In this document: positions 36,590-48,015 of the stretch, one piece after another
How positions within the stretch are numbered: position 1 is the stretch's first letter
Layout of the letters: each line of letters begins with the position of its first letter
NCBI GenBank assembly: GCA_037951105.1
Contig: JBAMJV010004001.1
Location: 1 to 64,000 of the forward strand
Direction of reading: 5' to 3'
Source of the DNA: Echinarachnius parma
Taxonomy: Eukaryota > Echinodermata > Echinoidea > Clypeasteroida > Echinarachniidae
DNA length: 64,000 nucleotides
The notes under the pieces: generated by a model
Database searches by the model: none
Seen by the model: the letters and a program-made list of their open reading frames with translations, nothing else
Told to the model about the DNA's origin: nothing
Translations under genes and position numbers: made by a program

Positions 36590-38114
36590 AACTAATACAT
36601 ACAGCTTTGGTTTCTTCCAATAATTAAATAATGCAAAGAATAATCATAAATGATTGAGAAGGAAGAATAATAGGCGTAGCTTAATAAGCATTGTTCCTCC
36701 CTTTAATCCTCCAAATGAAAAAAGGCACTGGTCGAAAAATTGGTCTCCGCCAGGAGACCAAATGTATATATTTGTGTATATAATAACTGTATAATTGTAT
36801 ATTACTGTATATTATATTGTCACATAATTATTTAAACGAATATGAAATTATCTTGCATTATATGTACATTGTTATACTTTATTATTGTGTACTCCGATAC
36901 CCTATATGGGTCGTTGAGTAAATAATAAACTTTCAAACAGTGAAGACAGCTACAATGGCCGTTTAAATGCGCGTACAAATGAATGGGAAACTGCTGCGCG
37001 AAGTTCGATCCTCTTTTTTTTTGTCAATAAAAATGGAAGGGTTTCAAAAACAGGCCGAAATAAGTAATTTAAATTGAGTGATCTTAAAACCAAAGCATGT
37101 TTATTATAATACAGAGTATTCTGAATAAACTGGTTTTGAATCATTATCCAAATCAGTATATTTCTTGTTGAAATGATGTGTTAAAGGGAGAGATCCACTT
37201 TTGCAAGCCAAAACTCAAAAGTTGCGAGGTTATTGTCTTATATGAAAGGAAATGTCATTTAATAGCATGCCTGAAAAAAATTAGGGCTTGAAATCTCTTT
37301 TTCGTGGAGTTATAGACCTAAAACTGAATAAACTGAGGGACGTCGGTTAATTAGGTACATACGTATTTTCGGCCGGTGAGTAAGTTCGTACATAGATTTC
37401 ACGGAGTTCCAGATCGGTATGCATGACCCCTACGTGACCCACGCTAGCTACGTGACCCGCGCATAAGTACTTATGTGAGAGCGTTTATCAAGCAAAATAC
37501 CCAAACATCGCTTAAACTGACTACATGTAATTATATATTCTTTCTTTTTGAGATCTTTTTCCGTGACATACGTTAACAAATGTCGGCTTCACAATACCTT
37601 TACGAGAATTAGTACTATATTGTTGTAATATTATGCTAAATCAGTTGAACTCCTTTATTGACCGATATATACTTGAGAAATAGCGATTAGCTAAAATATA
37701 TTTTAGTGACGTAGATATGACGTAGATAAGATAAATTTTAACTTCAGAATACACTCCCTTTATTGTAATTCTATAGTCTTTGCCCGAACATGTCATTAGC
37801 AGCAACCAATCAAAGTCATTACCGGTGTCAAGTTCTGGCGCCTCGATCCCCGAGCGAGCGAAACGATCTAAGTTTCAACTTTCTTAGAAATCGAAATTAA
37901 CATGCCTTTGAAAAACGCTCATATTTCACTTATCATTGCAACAAATTCATAATAAATTGTATGAAATTGCAGAGGAAACTCCATTCTATCAAATACGCTA
38001 ACACATGAAGTTCATGATTTATTGACAAATTTTGAGTTTCAACTAAGTTTTCTCGGTTCGACCTCACGCGGCAAGTGGCTCCAATTGATATCCGGGGACA
38101 CATTATATGGGGGC
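36590..38114. other. Gene-free stretch; possible LINE/SINE 3' tail near 36700-36940
   Basis: GTACTCCGATACCCTATATGG...TCGTTGAGTAAATAATAAAC near 36890-36932 resembles a non-LTR 3' end. Nothing recognisable follows up to the minisatellite. Confidence 0.35.
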
Positions 38115-38400
38115 GAGGGAGGGGGGTTGTCCCTACGGCCAGGGGGTAACTGTCTGGGGTATAATCGTCCGAGGGTTATTACCATATAGGAGGTTATTGT
38201 CTGGGGGTAATCCTCCGAGGGTACTCGTCTTGGGGGTAACTGTCTCGGGGTAATTGTCCTTGGGTTAATGCCTTAATGGTCCGGGTGGTAGTTGTCAGAG
38301 AAGTTAATGTCCTAAGGGGGTAGTTGTCCGGGGGGTAAGGGCGATAATCGTCCGGGGTAATCGTCCGGAGGGTAATTGTATGGGGGTAATCTTCCGGTGT
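38115..38400. repeat. Minisatellite, GGGGGTAAT(C/T)GTCC unit
   Basis: About 17 degenerate units of roughly 14-18 bp (for example CGGGGTAATCGTCCGG, GGGGGTAACTGTCTCG). Strongly G-rich on the plus strand. Confidence 0.75.
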
Positions 38401-38637
38401 ATAGATTACTATGGTTATTTCGTTTTCATTAATTTTATGGTAATTTATGCAAATAAGGTCCTCAAATTTAAATGTTTGCCTATGTGATAAATCATACCTT
38501 TTTTTTAGTTGAATATTGTTTATCACTACAAATATTCTTACACCAGTTGGAATTATAATATAACATATATTCGTCGAGAAAAAATCTCCCGTCCGAGACC
38601 GCCTGCCTAAAATTCTCGAGATCGAGTAGATTTGTTG

Positions 38638-38640
<3 letters not shown>

Positions 38641-38679
<39 letters not shown>

Positions 38680-38700
38680 ACACACACACACACACTCATA
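38641..38700. repeat. (CA)n microsatellite
   Basis: Sixty bases of CA with CG interruptions. Confidence 0.9.
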
Positions 38701-38823
38701 AACACTCACACACAACTACACCAATGGTTACCCCTAACATGCCTAATATAACTTCTGCCCAATATGCTCAGCACCCCAGCAATATCGTTCCATGCTCATA
38801 ACACATATAATTTGTAGAGCAAC

Positions 38824-39206
38824 ATCGAGATCTATAAACTTTATTGACATGTGCAAAAAGTGATGAGTGGTTAATACAATGTATAGTATTGAAATGATAT
38901 GTCCACTGGGTTTTGTGTGAGAAACTCAAGTTAAATGGACGTTATATGCCCGACTAATGAGCAAAAATGCAAAGTGATATTTACTAACTCATTGCAATCA
39001 CTTTGTACACGGTTTTCGCGGTCAAGTGGATAATTTAACATCTGAACACTTCAATCGTAAATATCTTTTTAACTAAAGAGAAATTTGAAAAACCGAAACC
39101 TATCCTATGTTTTTATTGTTAATACAAATACAACAAGGTATGAGGGAACCGCTATAATTCCCATTTGATGTTGAGGATTTTGACGATGTTACCACTAGTC
39201 CCTTTA
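38824..39206 (-). mobile_element. MITE family B copy
   Basis: Matches the 11746 copy in the same orientation: ATGTGCAAAAAGTGATGAGTGG (in part), TCAATCGTAAATATCTTTTTAA, ending TTACCACTAGTCCCT followed by TTAG. Left end decayed. Confidence 0.7.
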
Positions 39207-39474
39207 GAAGGGACCTTCATTTTATTACCAAAGGGGCAATATTTATTTTTTAATCAGGATGCGAATATGAATAGTGTCAGAAATTAATTCCATATGAGAA
39301 GAAATAATAGCTAAGCTATCAATTGTTTGTTTGATTGTTGAGTTGTAATTGAAGCATCGTAATAGTTATTACATACGTAACTTTTTGAAGTCGTCAATCC
39401 AAAGTTGTTAGCATTGGCAATGCAGCCCACATTGCAGCTCGGCAAAGAATTAAGCAGCTCTCACACTTTGGCGA

Positions 39475-39750
39475 GTTAAAGGTACGAGTTGCGGCGAGTT
39501 GATACGAGCTTCAACTCGTGTGTAACTCCTGGAAACTCGGGAAAATCGACTGATGTACGAGTTTGTCTCGAGTCAATGTCGAGTTTAATACGATGTTAAT
39601 ACGAGTTACGCCGAGCTAGTCCGAGTTGTGATGACCTATGGACGACCTGAACCGATCGTCGAACGACCTGTACCGATCTCCGCTCGAGCTGTTACGAGCT
39701 CCCTGCGAATAACAAGAGCCTTGTACGTGTGTGTACGACTTGTATTGAAA
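39475..39750. repeat. CGAGTT-word array, left arm
   Basis: Variants such as TACGAGTT, GGCGAGTT, TCGAGT and their complements every 8-20 bp. Confidence 0.7.
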
Positions 39751-39829
39751 AAAAATTAGCGTGCATTCGAGTTGCCAATATTTTGGTGAAGGTTATCATG
39801 GCCAAGATTGAGTCTCATCTCAGGTAGCA

Positions 39830-40640
39830 ATCGAAGCATGCCCATATGGTTCCCATCTGGGTTCCAATATGGGTCCTACATGGGTAAACCAATATGGGCC
39901 CCCTAAAATTTTTCACCCAAGATTCATATGGGACCCATATGGGCGATCCCAGATGGCCCATATGGGTTCACCCTGGGGCCGATCTGGGTAGTTCATGTAG
40001 GAAATATGTGGGCAAAGTGTGGGTTATCCCACATGGGCGTTAGCTGGGGATGATTATGGGTCCCACATGGGTAGGCCAATATGGGCCCCTTAAGATTTTG
40101 CACCCAAGATTTACATGGGACCCATATGGGTTATCCCAGATGGCCCATATGGGTTCACCCTGGGGCCCATCTGTATGCCCATATGGGTTCCAATATGGGT
40201 CCCACATGGGTAGACCAATATAGGCCCCTAAGATTGTGTACCCAAGATTCATATGGGACCCATATGAGCGATCCCAGATGGCCCATATTGGTTCATATGT
40301 GGGCAAAGTGTGGGTTATCCCACATGGGCATTATCTGGGTGTTCCATTATGAGTCCCACATGGGTAGGCCAAGATGGGCCCCTCAAGATTTTCATGGGAC
40401 CCATATGTGTTATCCAGATGGCCCATATGGGTTCACCCTGGGGCCCATCTGTATGCCCATATGCGTCTCACATGGGTAGACCAATATGGGCCCCCAAAGA
40501 TTTTGCACCCACGATTTATATGGGACAAATATTATGGGCGATCCCATATGAGTTCACCCTGGAGCCCATCTGGATGTCCATATGCATTGATATGGGGCGC
40601 CTATTGGTCCGATATGGGCAACATATGGGCAAAAATAAAT
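39830..40640. repeat. CATATGGG/CCCATATGGG array
   Basis: Imperfect repeats of 180-280 bp built from CCCATATGGG, CCCACATGGG and CAGATGGCCCATATGGGTTC. Long frames on both strands rich in Met, Gly, Pro and Trp are repeat artefacts. The array resumes at 41070-41130 and beyond the LINE at 45500-45880. Confidence 0.75.
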
Positions 40641-41215
40641 GTGATAAACTGCATGATTTGCATGTTTCGCTATACAATTTACAATTTTTTCATTGCAATT
40701 TAATAGCCTGTAACCTTATCCTAATTCTAATCCTTATCCTAAACCTATCATTTTATTACCCCATCATCCTACTAACATTATACATAATTCGTTCAATAGA
40801 ATTATATACCCTTCTTTTTAATATGTGTCTGTGTTTGTTGATTCTGAAATAATTAGCCTTCAATTCATATTCATATCAGTATAAACAGGTGATATTTGTA
40901 TTTCTATAAATTATATTCAAAAGCAAGGAAATGATAACAATGTTTTCAATATGAATATTTACAAAAAGAAAGAAAGAAATTGTATATTTTAGATTTCACT
41001 TACAATTGTTCATAATCGATCATGAATTCCCCCATAGCGGTAGCGTGGGGATTGAATATGGAACCAGCATATGGGCTGCCCATATGGCTCCCAGATGGGC
41101 CAATATGGGGCTCATATGGCCCATATGGTACCTATACCTTCTGAACCTTCTGAAGTTGTAGTCAGCAGGGCGGTACTCCGCATGTCGCTAACTTTATTAG
41201 GGCAGGCAGTGCATG

Positions 41216-43783
41216 CTAGAGTGTGTGCCTGAAGCTCTCTGCAGATGAAGCTAGCAGAGACTGTTGGTCGAGTGTATTCCACGCTCTACTTGTTCTTGGG
41301 AAAAAGGAGTTTTTGTATACATCCTTTCTAGCATAGGGGATTTCTATCGAGTATTGGTGGTTTTTTCTTGTTTTTGACCACGTTGACATCTTAACATAGT
41401 CCTCTTGCTTTAAAGCAACCTTTTCCTTGTGGATTTTGTACAGCATAACTAATCGACTTTTTTCCCTTCTTTGCTCCAATGTCTCCCAGTTTAGGTCGGT
41501 CAGCATTTGCGTGACGCTACTGTCCCTCTGGTAATTTCCAGTTGTGAAACGTGCTGCTCTCCTTTGGACTGCTTCCAGTTTATTTATTTGCCCTACTCTA
41601 TATGGGTCCCAGGCACAGGTTGCGTACTCCAGTACAGGCCTTACTAGTGTTTTATATGCGATGTCTTTTACTTCTCTTGGGCAGAACCAGAGGTTTCTCC
41701 TCAAGAAACCTAATGTCCGGTTGGCTTTGAGGACTGTCTTGTCGACCTGATTTGACCACGTCAGTTTGCTGTCTATTTCTATTCCCAGGTATGGATGAGA
41801 TCTTGCCTGTTGTAAGACTTGACCACAGAATATATAGTCCCTTGTCAGTGGTTTTTTCTTATTTGAGATGATCATTATGGAACACTTGGAGGCGTTGAAA
41901 TTCATATTCCACCTATCTTGCCATGACTCCAGAGATGTAAGATCTGCCTGTAGGGAGTCTGCATGCCTTTCATTCATTACTTCCTTGTATACCAAACAGT
42001 CATCTGCGAACAGCCTGGTTTGGTTTTCCAACACGTCCGGTAGGTCATTTATGTACATGAGAAACAGTAACGGTCCAAGAACTGTTCCCTGTGGTACCCC
42101 TGACAGGACTTCAGTTGATGATGACATACTACCTTCACAAGCCACTCTTTGTGTGCGGGATGTCAGGAAACATCTAAGCCACCGATGGATCTGGTGTCGA
42201 ACCCCGTAGTAGTGAAGCTTTTCCAGTAGCCGTTCGTATGGGACCTTGTCGAACGCTTTAGTGAAGTCCAGGATAGCCATATGTACTGAATTTCCACGAT
42301 CTAGTATTTTGGCAATGTCATCAACCGTTGCTATAAGTTGAGTTTCCGTGGAGCGCTTTGCTCTAAATCCATGCTGTGTGTCCACTAGTACGTTATGTTG
42401 TTCTAGATGATCCATAACATGTGAATGGATTATATGTTCAAGGATTTTGCATGTGACGCTGGTAAGCGAGACAGGTCGGTAGTTTTCTGGAGCAGCTTTA
42501 TTTCCTTTCTTGAAGATTGCACAGATGTTTGCTGACTTCCACTGATGTGGCAGAATTCCACTGTCAATGGAGCTCTGGAACAGATCGGTTAACAATGGTG
42601 CCAGTTTTGGTGCAAACATCTTCAGAAACCAGGGAGGTATTTGGTCTGGTCCTGATGCCTTGTTTGGAGAAAGGTCCTGCAACTGCTTGAGAACTCCATC
42701 TTCATTGATTTTTAATTCTGGAATACTCGGGATGTTACTTGTTCCCAATGAAGGAATACTAGTTTGATCTTCTTTGGTGAATACGCTAGCAAACTGAGTA
42801 TTTAGGGCTTCTGCTTTCCCTTGTCCATCACTAACGATTTTGTTGCCTATCATGAGATCTGCAACTCCTCCTTCACTTTTTCCCATTTTTTTCATGTATG
42901 ACCAAAACTGTTTTTTATTTTCTTTCATTGCTGTGGTAAGATGATCTGATACAAACACCTGCTCAGCTTTACTTAAAGATTTCCTCAGTTCTTTTTGACA
43001 GGACAGGAAGGTATTCCAGTCTTCGGTCTTTCTAGATTTCCTTGCTTTGTTATAAGCTCTCTGCTTCTTTCTCCTAAGCCTGTGGTGTGTTCTATTAAAC
43101 CAGGGTAAGCTATTTGGTTTGGCTGCAGCTTTCTGTGGTATGTGTTTCTCCATGACCCGTTTAATTTCTCCTTCAAGCAGATCCCACTTCTCTTGGACCG
43201 AGGCATGATCCATGCTGAAGTATTGCTCTTGAAAATCGCCCAACTCTTCATTTATCATCTCTGTGTTTGCTTTCTTGCGGACAAAAAATCTTCTTCTTGG
43301 TATTCTCTTCCATTTGGCTTTTAGGTCCACCTCAGTTATGATTATGTCATGATCACTGATCCCCTGTTCAACTCTAATGCCTTTAACTAGACTGTCATTG
43401 TTGGTAAATACAAGATCCAAGATATTTTCTTTCCTGGTTGGCTTCTTGACGTACTGATTTAAACCAAAACCGGTAACCGTCTGCAGAAGGGATTCTGCAG
43501 TATCCTTTGAGGCTGAGTGGTTTGATACTACAACAGAGTTCGTCCAGTCGATGTTTGGCTGGTTGAAGTCACCTGCAAGTATAATGTTATATCCTCTTCC
43601 CTTCCTGCTGATTTTGTCAAGAGAAATCTCAAGTTCACTAACAAAGTTTTTATCATCATGCCTAGGTTTATAGGCAGTACCAATCAAGAGTGAGTGGCGT
43701 CCCTTTAATTCTAACTGAGTCCACAAAAGTTCTGAGTCCACCTCAAACTCCTCCTTTCTTGTCAGGATAAGATCTTTTTGCAT
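41216..43783 (-). pseudogene. LINE ORF, endonuclease (C-terminal part) and reverse transcriptase, 855 codons
   Basis: Residues 1-150 are the later endonuclease: AGDFNQPNIDW (GDFN at 71-74) and SDHD at 143-146, the metal- and phosphate-binding motifs of the exonuclease-endonuclease-phosphatase fold. Residues 375-700 are the reverse transcriptase: NYRPVSLTSVTCKILE (434-449), HGFRAKRST (471-479), the LDFTKAFDKV aspartate motif (505-514), SGVPQGTVLGPLLF (561-574) and FADD (592-595). The C-terminus ends with the WNTL motif. The ATG at 43783 is not the true start; the reading frame continues from the upstream frame through a one-base shift. Confidence 0.92.
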
Positions 43784-43917
43784 GCCACTAATACTCCACC
43801 ATGCACTCCAACTTGCCTATCCTTTCTGAAGACGTCGTAGGAGTCCGAAAAGATCTCAGCATTGTTGATATCTCCCGTAAGCCAGGTCTCCACCCCTTGC
43901 ACTATGTCTGGGTCATG

Positions 43918-44871
43918 TTAATCTATTAGCACCTTAGTGTCAGCTATTTTATTTCTGATGCTTTGAAAATTGACTGTCATAATTCTCAATGAGTCTCTAC
44001 TGTTGCGTGATTTGTCTTTCTTTTTGCTGTTAAACGGTTTCCTCTTTGAATGCTGATTTTGTGAAGAAATGTTAGAATCAGGAATTTCAGAAGTGTGACT
44101 AGTATTTCCATCATCGTTATCACTCAGGGCAGAAAATCGATTGCTTGTAGTACTGCTCAGGGAATTGTTAAACAGAGTATCTGAAAAATTCATAAAGTCA
44201 CATATAGGGCACACCCAGATACAATTTTTCCCTTCTAAGTTGGAGTATTCTGCATCATTTACTCCTCCACAGGAAGCATGGACCCACTTGGAACATTTGT
44301 CACATTCCACCCCCTTCTGTTGACTTGTGACTAGTTCTTCGCACATGCCACACGGCTCTGGTTTACATGCAGGACAGTACCAATTCAGTTTGTGCTTAAT
44401 AACATTCTTGTACTCTTTTGGTGGGACGTTTGCACATGTTGCATGATGAATATCTTCGCAATCTGAACAATGAACTTGTCTGCGATTTTTCCTCACTACT
44501 GTCTGACAAGTCTCGCACTTGGGAAGGCTCAAGTCCACTCCTCGCGGGCCTGGATTCATGCTCACATCACCAGACAGTAATAGGATGAGACAAAATCCAA
44601 TTTGTTTGTTTGGTCGAAGTTCTATGTTTAATGAGTTTAGTCTAGACAGGATCCTATAAGTGTGTACATAGATTGTAGAATGGGACATACAGTCTTCTCT
44701 CTGGATTGTATGTGATAATCCATTTTCCCACTGGTTTCCATATGGAGAAAACATTTCGAGTTTCTTTGTGGTTGAAAGGGTCTGCTTCAAAACGAGGCAA
44801 CAAAACATTAAGTTTGCGATTCTAATCAAAGTAGGGCTCTTCATGTTGATAAAGTCACACAAAACAATCAC
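43918..44871 (-). pseudogene. LINE ORF N-terminal part: 2A-like motif, double PHD finger, start of endonuclease
   Basis: 317 codons. Residues 1-100 form a leader with hydrophobic stretches (LMFCCLVL, FCLILLL). GDVSMNPGP at 101-109 is a 2A-like motif. PHD finger 1 uses C119, C122, C135, C138, H143, C146, C166 and C169; finger 2 uses C174, C177, C190, C193, H198, C201, C221 and C224. A Ser/Asn/Lys-rich linker leads to LRIMTVNFQSIRNK, the first strand of the endonuclease. The frame stops with TAA at 43918; endonuclease sequence (HDPDIVQGVETWL) continues directly beyond it, so this is a mutation rather than a natural end. Confidence 0.9.
44545..44571 (-). other. 2A-like ribosome-skipping motif GDVSMNPGP
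   Basis: Preceded by the hydrophobic CLILLLS. The 2A core is D(V/I)ExNPGP; here Ser replaces Glu and the essential NPGP is intact. In this family translation is known to pause at Gly-Pro and release the upstream peptide. Activity with Ser in place of Glu is uncertain. Confidence 0.7.
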
Positions 44872-45499
44872 TCCAAGATATTCAAAAATAATTTATATCA
44901 AAGTGTACTTCCCTTTAAATTATCTTCACTGCTGAACTTCAGTTGAAATCCTTTGGAATAGGCTTTGATTATGGTCCATATATCCCAATCCGGTTTTCCA
45001 ATTTAAAAAATCCAAAATGGCTGCCGTTTTCCCGCGAAAATCAAACTTGCTAAAAACACACTAAATATCTCCACTCATAAGTTAAAAAGTACACCAAAAG
45101 TCTACAAATAACTTTATTGTTTCAATTCATACACGATTTAAAAAGGATGGCTGAAAGTTGGCTTGAACAAATTGCACAAAGTTGTCCAGGTTTGCGTGTA
45201 GTATTTGCGAAAACTCCGTCGGCCGGTCGCCCCGCAGACTCCCGATGGATTTGCGTCGCACCCGCTGGTATCCTCGCTCACTCTGCTGCCGCGGCGACTT
45301 ACAAATTCCAACGCTAAAAATTCGCTTTTCCACATCAAAAACTTCTTTCAAAAACTCTCCGACGACTAAAAAGCTCTAACAGAGCAATATATATTCAAGA
45401 AAAACAAGTTTTGGCTAAAAAGACCGCATAAAAAGTGATTTAAAAAGACTAAAATTCGGAGCTCCTCAGAGACACGTCATGCATGCACCACCAAAATAT

Positions 45500-45875
45500 C
45501 CCCAGATATTTTGCTCACTGGGTTGAGTCTCATCTGGGGCCCATTTAAAAAATACCCATGTTGGGCCTACGTAAACTATATACTTTGCTATCTGGGAACG
45601 GTAAAGCTAAAAGTAAAATAAAAGCTCCTAATCGGGCATTATAGCTTGAAAGGAATAAGAGAATACTGATTCTACTGAATGGGCTATGGGCCCCATGTGG
45701 TCTAAATGGGGACCATATAATACCATATAAAGCCCATATGGGCAGTCCATCTGGGTCCTATTTTGAAGCCTATATAAGCCCACATAATTCCCATATGTTC
45801 CCCAGATATTTTGCTCACTGGGTTGAGTCTCATCTGGGGCCCATTTAAAAAATACCCATGTTGGGCCTACGTAAA
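45500..45875. repeat. 76-bp direct repeat 300 bp apart
   Basis: 45500-45575 and 45800-45875 are identical by eye, starting CCCCAGATATTTTGCTCACT and ending GGCCTACGTAAA. The LINE 5' end abuts the first copy. They belong to the CATATGGG-type repeat. Confidence 0.8.
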
Positions 45876-45934
45876 TTTTACGTCGTGCATTTATATTCAA
45901 CATACATTCAACTACAACAACAAAGATTGATGTT

Positions 45935-46690
45935 AAGGACTAAAGTTGTATAATATTTATAATGGGTATATAACTGGAGCTCTATTTCTTGATTTTAAAA
46001 GAGCGTTTGATTCTGTGAATCATATCATCTTATTGAATAAATTAGAAAGGTATGGTATATGTGGTTCTGATTTAGCATGGTTCATCAATTACTTATCGGA
46101 CATAAATCAGTGTGTTTGTTACAATGGAAAACTATCAAGCTTTTGAAACGTTAAAATGGGTATCCCACATGGGCCAATTTTAGGTCCATTGTTGTTTGTT
46201 GTCTTTATAAATGATATTTGTGATTTGGTATATTCTGACCAAACTAAATAAAGTCTCTGTGCTAATGACGCTGCATGCCCTATTTTGTAAAGGTCAGATT
46301 ATATCTCCGTCCAGACGAACTTGCAAACTGAATTTAATACAGTTATGCAATGGGTAGAGAAACATGATTTACAGTTAAATACGAACAAATGTAAAGTTAT
46401 GTTGTTTGGCACACATAAACAAAAGTACACAATAAACAAATTGTGCTTGAGCTCCGCTAGAACTCCGCATATGTTTAATAGATATACCATTGATAATTCT
46501 TTATATGTAATTAAGCCAAACAAAGAATATATGGAAAGGTCGTTTCAGTATTTAGGTTCGATAATTTGGAATAATCTCCCACTTGTATTAGAAATACCAC
46601 ATCAATTGCCTCTTTTAAAAGGCAATGTAAATTATTTTAATTAATTGATCGCATCTAATTAACACTGTATACATTTTAGTAGTAAATAAA
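45935..46690 (+). pseudogene. Second LINE reverse transcriptase fragment, internally deleted
   Basis: Reads FLDFKRAFDSVNHIILLNKLERYGI (in part), then GPILGPLLFVVFINDI, ANDAACPIL (decayed FADD region), then WVEKHDLQLNTNKCKVMLFG and finally YLGSIIWNNLP. Stops, frame changes and a deletion between thumb and C-terminus are present. An old CR1-group copy, distinct from the LINE next door. Confidence 0.8.
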
Positions 46691-46819
46691 TCACACACTA
46701 CCACAGTTCCCAGTTTGAGTAATAGTTAAGTTTGTTTCTCTTTTTTTTTTTTTTTGCATGCAATTTTGTATGCAATGATGGCAATCAAGGTTAAAAGCTG
46801 CACTACCTAGAAACACACT

Positions 46820-47391
46820 ACTCGCAAATGCTCACCATAGACGCTCGTAGTCACTCGCCAAGCTCGTAAACAACTCGAGATAACTCGCCATCCATCTGCA
46901 CTACTCGTAGCAAACTCGTCAATGCTCGTCATTAACTCTGCGCAGCTCGTACAATACTCGAGATAACTCGTATAACACTCGAGCTTACTCGAGACAACTC
47001 GTATAACACTCGAGCTTACTCGTATGGCGCTCTCCATCCGGTATTGACGGCGAGTTCATGTGAGTTAATACGAGTGCACTACGAGTTTATAGCGAGTAGT
47101 GGCGAGCTCATTACGAGTTACTACGAGTTAAAACGAGTTGAGTACGTGTTGGAACGAGTAAATCAAAATTTTGAACACGTTCAAAAATATTCTGACCCTT
47201 TCCCGAGTCTACGCCGAGTTATGCAGAGTTAGCCGAGTTAAACCGAGTTGACTCGAGTTGTCCCGAGTTATCCCGAGTCATATAACGAGTTCTGCACGAT
47301 TTATCGCGAATTACCGCGAGTGCCACTTTTTTACTACTCGCCCTTACTCGCCTCAACTCGTACATGCAACTCGCCAAAGTGTGAGAGCTGC
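46820..47391. repeat. CGAGTT-word array, right arm
   Basis: Dozens of ACTCG and CGAGT words, mostly as ACTCG up to 47030, as CGAGT from 47045 to about 47290, then ACTCG again to the terminus. The internal switch of orientation gives the arm its own foldback potential. Confidence 0.75.
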
Positions 47392-47952
47392 TTAATGACT
47401 GAAAGCGATACGAGCGTTGCGGCATTATAACTCATAAGAGGGCGCTACCCAAGATATAAAGAGCGGCTTGATGGAGTTTGCACAGGTGGCATTAGTTTGA
47501 TGATGATTCTTTGCCGATTCAATACCTCTTGTTCACGTTAATATTTGTCATGCATAATATTTTAAATTTTGATTAAGAATAGTGATTAAATATTTAAATC
47601 ACACATTGTATTTCTATTTATGCCATTTTTATAAATTCCTTCATTCCTTTGATTTTTATCAGTCATGTTATATTTCTGGTCAGTTCCTCTATATGTTTGA
47701 ATTACCCATTTTATTTGGTAGTGTATACTTTTGTCTTAATTCGATACATTCGTTTTTTACGACCTTAAGTACTTGTTCGTAATTTAATTCCCTTTTTTAA
47801 CATCGGATGTGAAACAAGCTTTAATTTACTAATACAAGTGAGCGCGATTATTCCGTTGGAAAACTTGCGAGAAAACAATATTTTGTATTCAAATCTACTG
47901 TAAGCTTACTGCTATAAGAAAAAAGCACCAAATGATGTCTTGTTATCAGAAT

Positions 47953-48012
47953 TAATTGTATAAAGCGCTATGATCCCAACGGGAATAGCGCTATATGAAT
48001 AACCGTTTGTTT
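47953..48012 (+). repeat. SINE/LINE 3' hairpin end, first copy
   Basis: TTGTATAAAGCGCTATGATC...GGGAATAGCGCTATATGAAT. AGCGCTAT pairs with ATAGCGCT to make a hairpin, the typical 3' end of a non-LTR family. Its tail is short and decayed (TTTGTTTTG). Confidence 0.6.
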
Positions 48013-48015
48013 TGT

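Larger units (their letters stand above)
41135..45480 (-). mobile_element. Nearly intact CR1/L2-group LINE with 2A-like motif and PHD fingers
   Basis: About 4.35 kb on the minus strand. A 5' UTR (44872-45480) with a GC-rich segment is followed by one long coding region: N-terminal leader, 2A-like GDVSMNPGP, two PHD-like zinc fingers, apurinic endonuclease and reverse transcriptase to 41216, then a 3' UTR ending in two to three TTCAGAAGG units. Only two coding defects are visible: an in-frame TAA at 43918-43920 and a one-base loss in an A-run near 43780. It is inserted in the CATATGGG array of the composite element. Few defects and good codon structure suggest a young insertion. Confidence 0.9.
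39454..47391. mobile_element. 7.9-kb TTAA-flanked composite transposon (Kolobok/piggyBac-like ends)
   Basis: Ends are perfect inverted repeats of about 24 bp beginning GCAGCTCTCACACTTTGGCG, each preceded by TTAA outside (39450-39453, 47392-47395). The subterminal parts (39475-39750, 46820-47380) are arrays of CGAGTT-like words. Inside lie a CATATGGG-type array (39830-41130 and 45500-45880), a nearly intact LINE (41135-45480) and a second LINE fragment (45935-46690). No transposase for the outer element is visible. The compact duplication near 10670-10760 lacks all of this and so represents an approximate empty site. Confidence 0.7.

Noticed and set aside
40040-40852. Long frames on both strands rich in Gly, Pro, Met and Trp
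   Set aside because: They follow the CATATGGG array; all frames look alike and carry no domain.
39830-41130. CRISPR-like array
   Set aside because: Repeats are imperfect, of irregular spacing, palindromic at word level, and in a eukaryotic TE context.
45117-45379. Overlapping GC-rich frames on both strands
   Set aside because: They lie in the 5' UTR of the LINE and have no domain or LINE ORF similarity.
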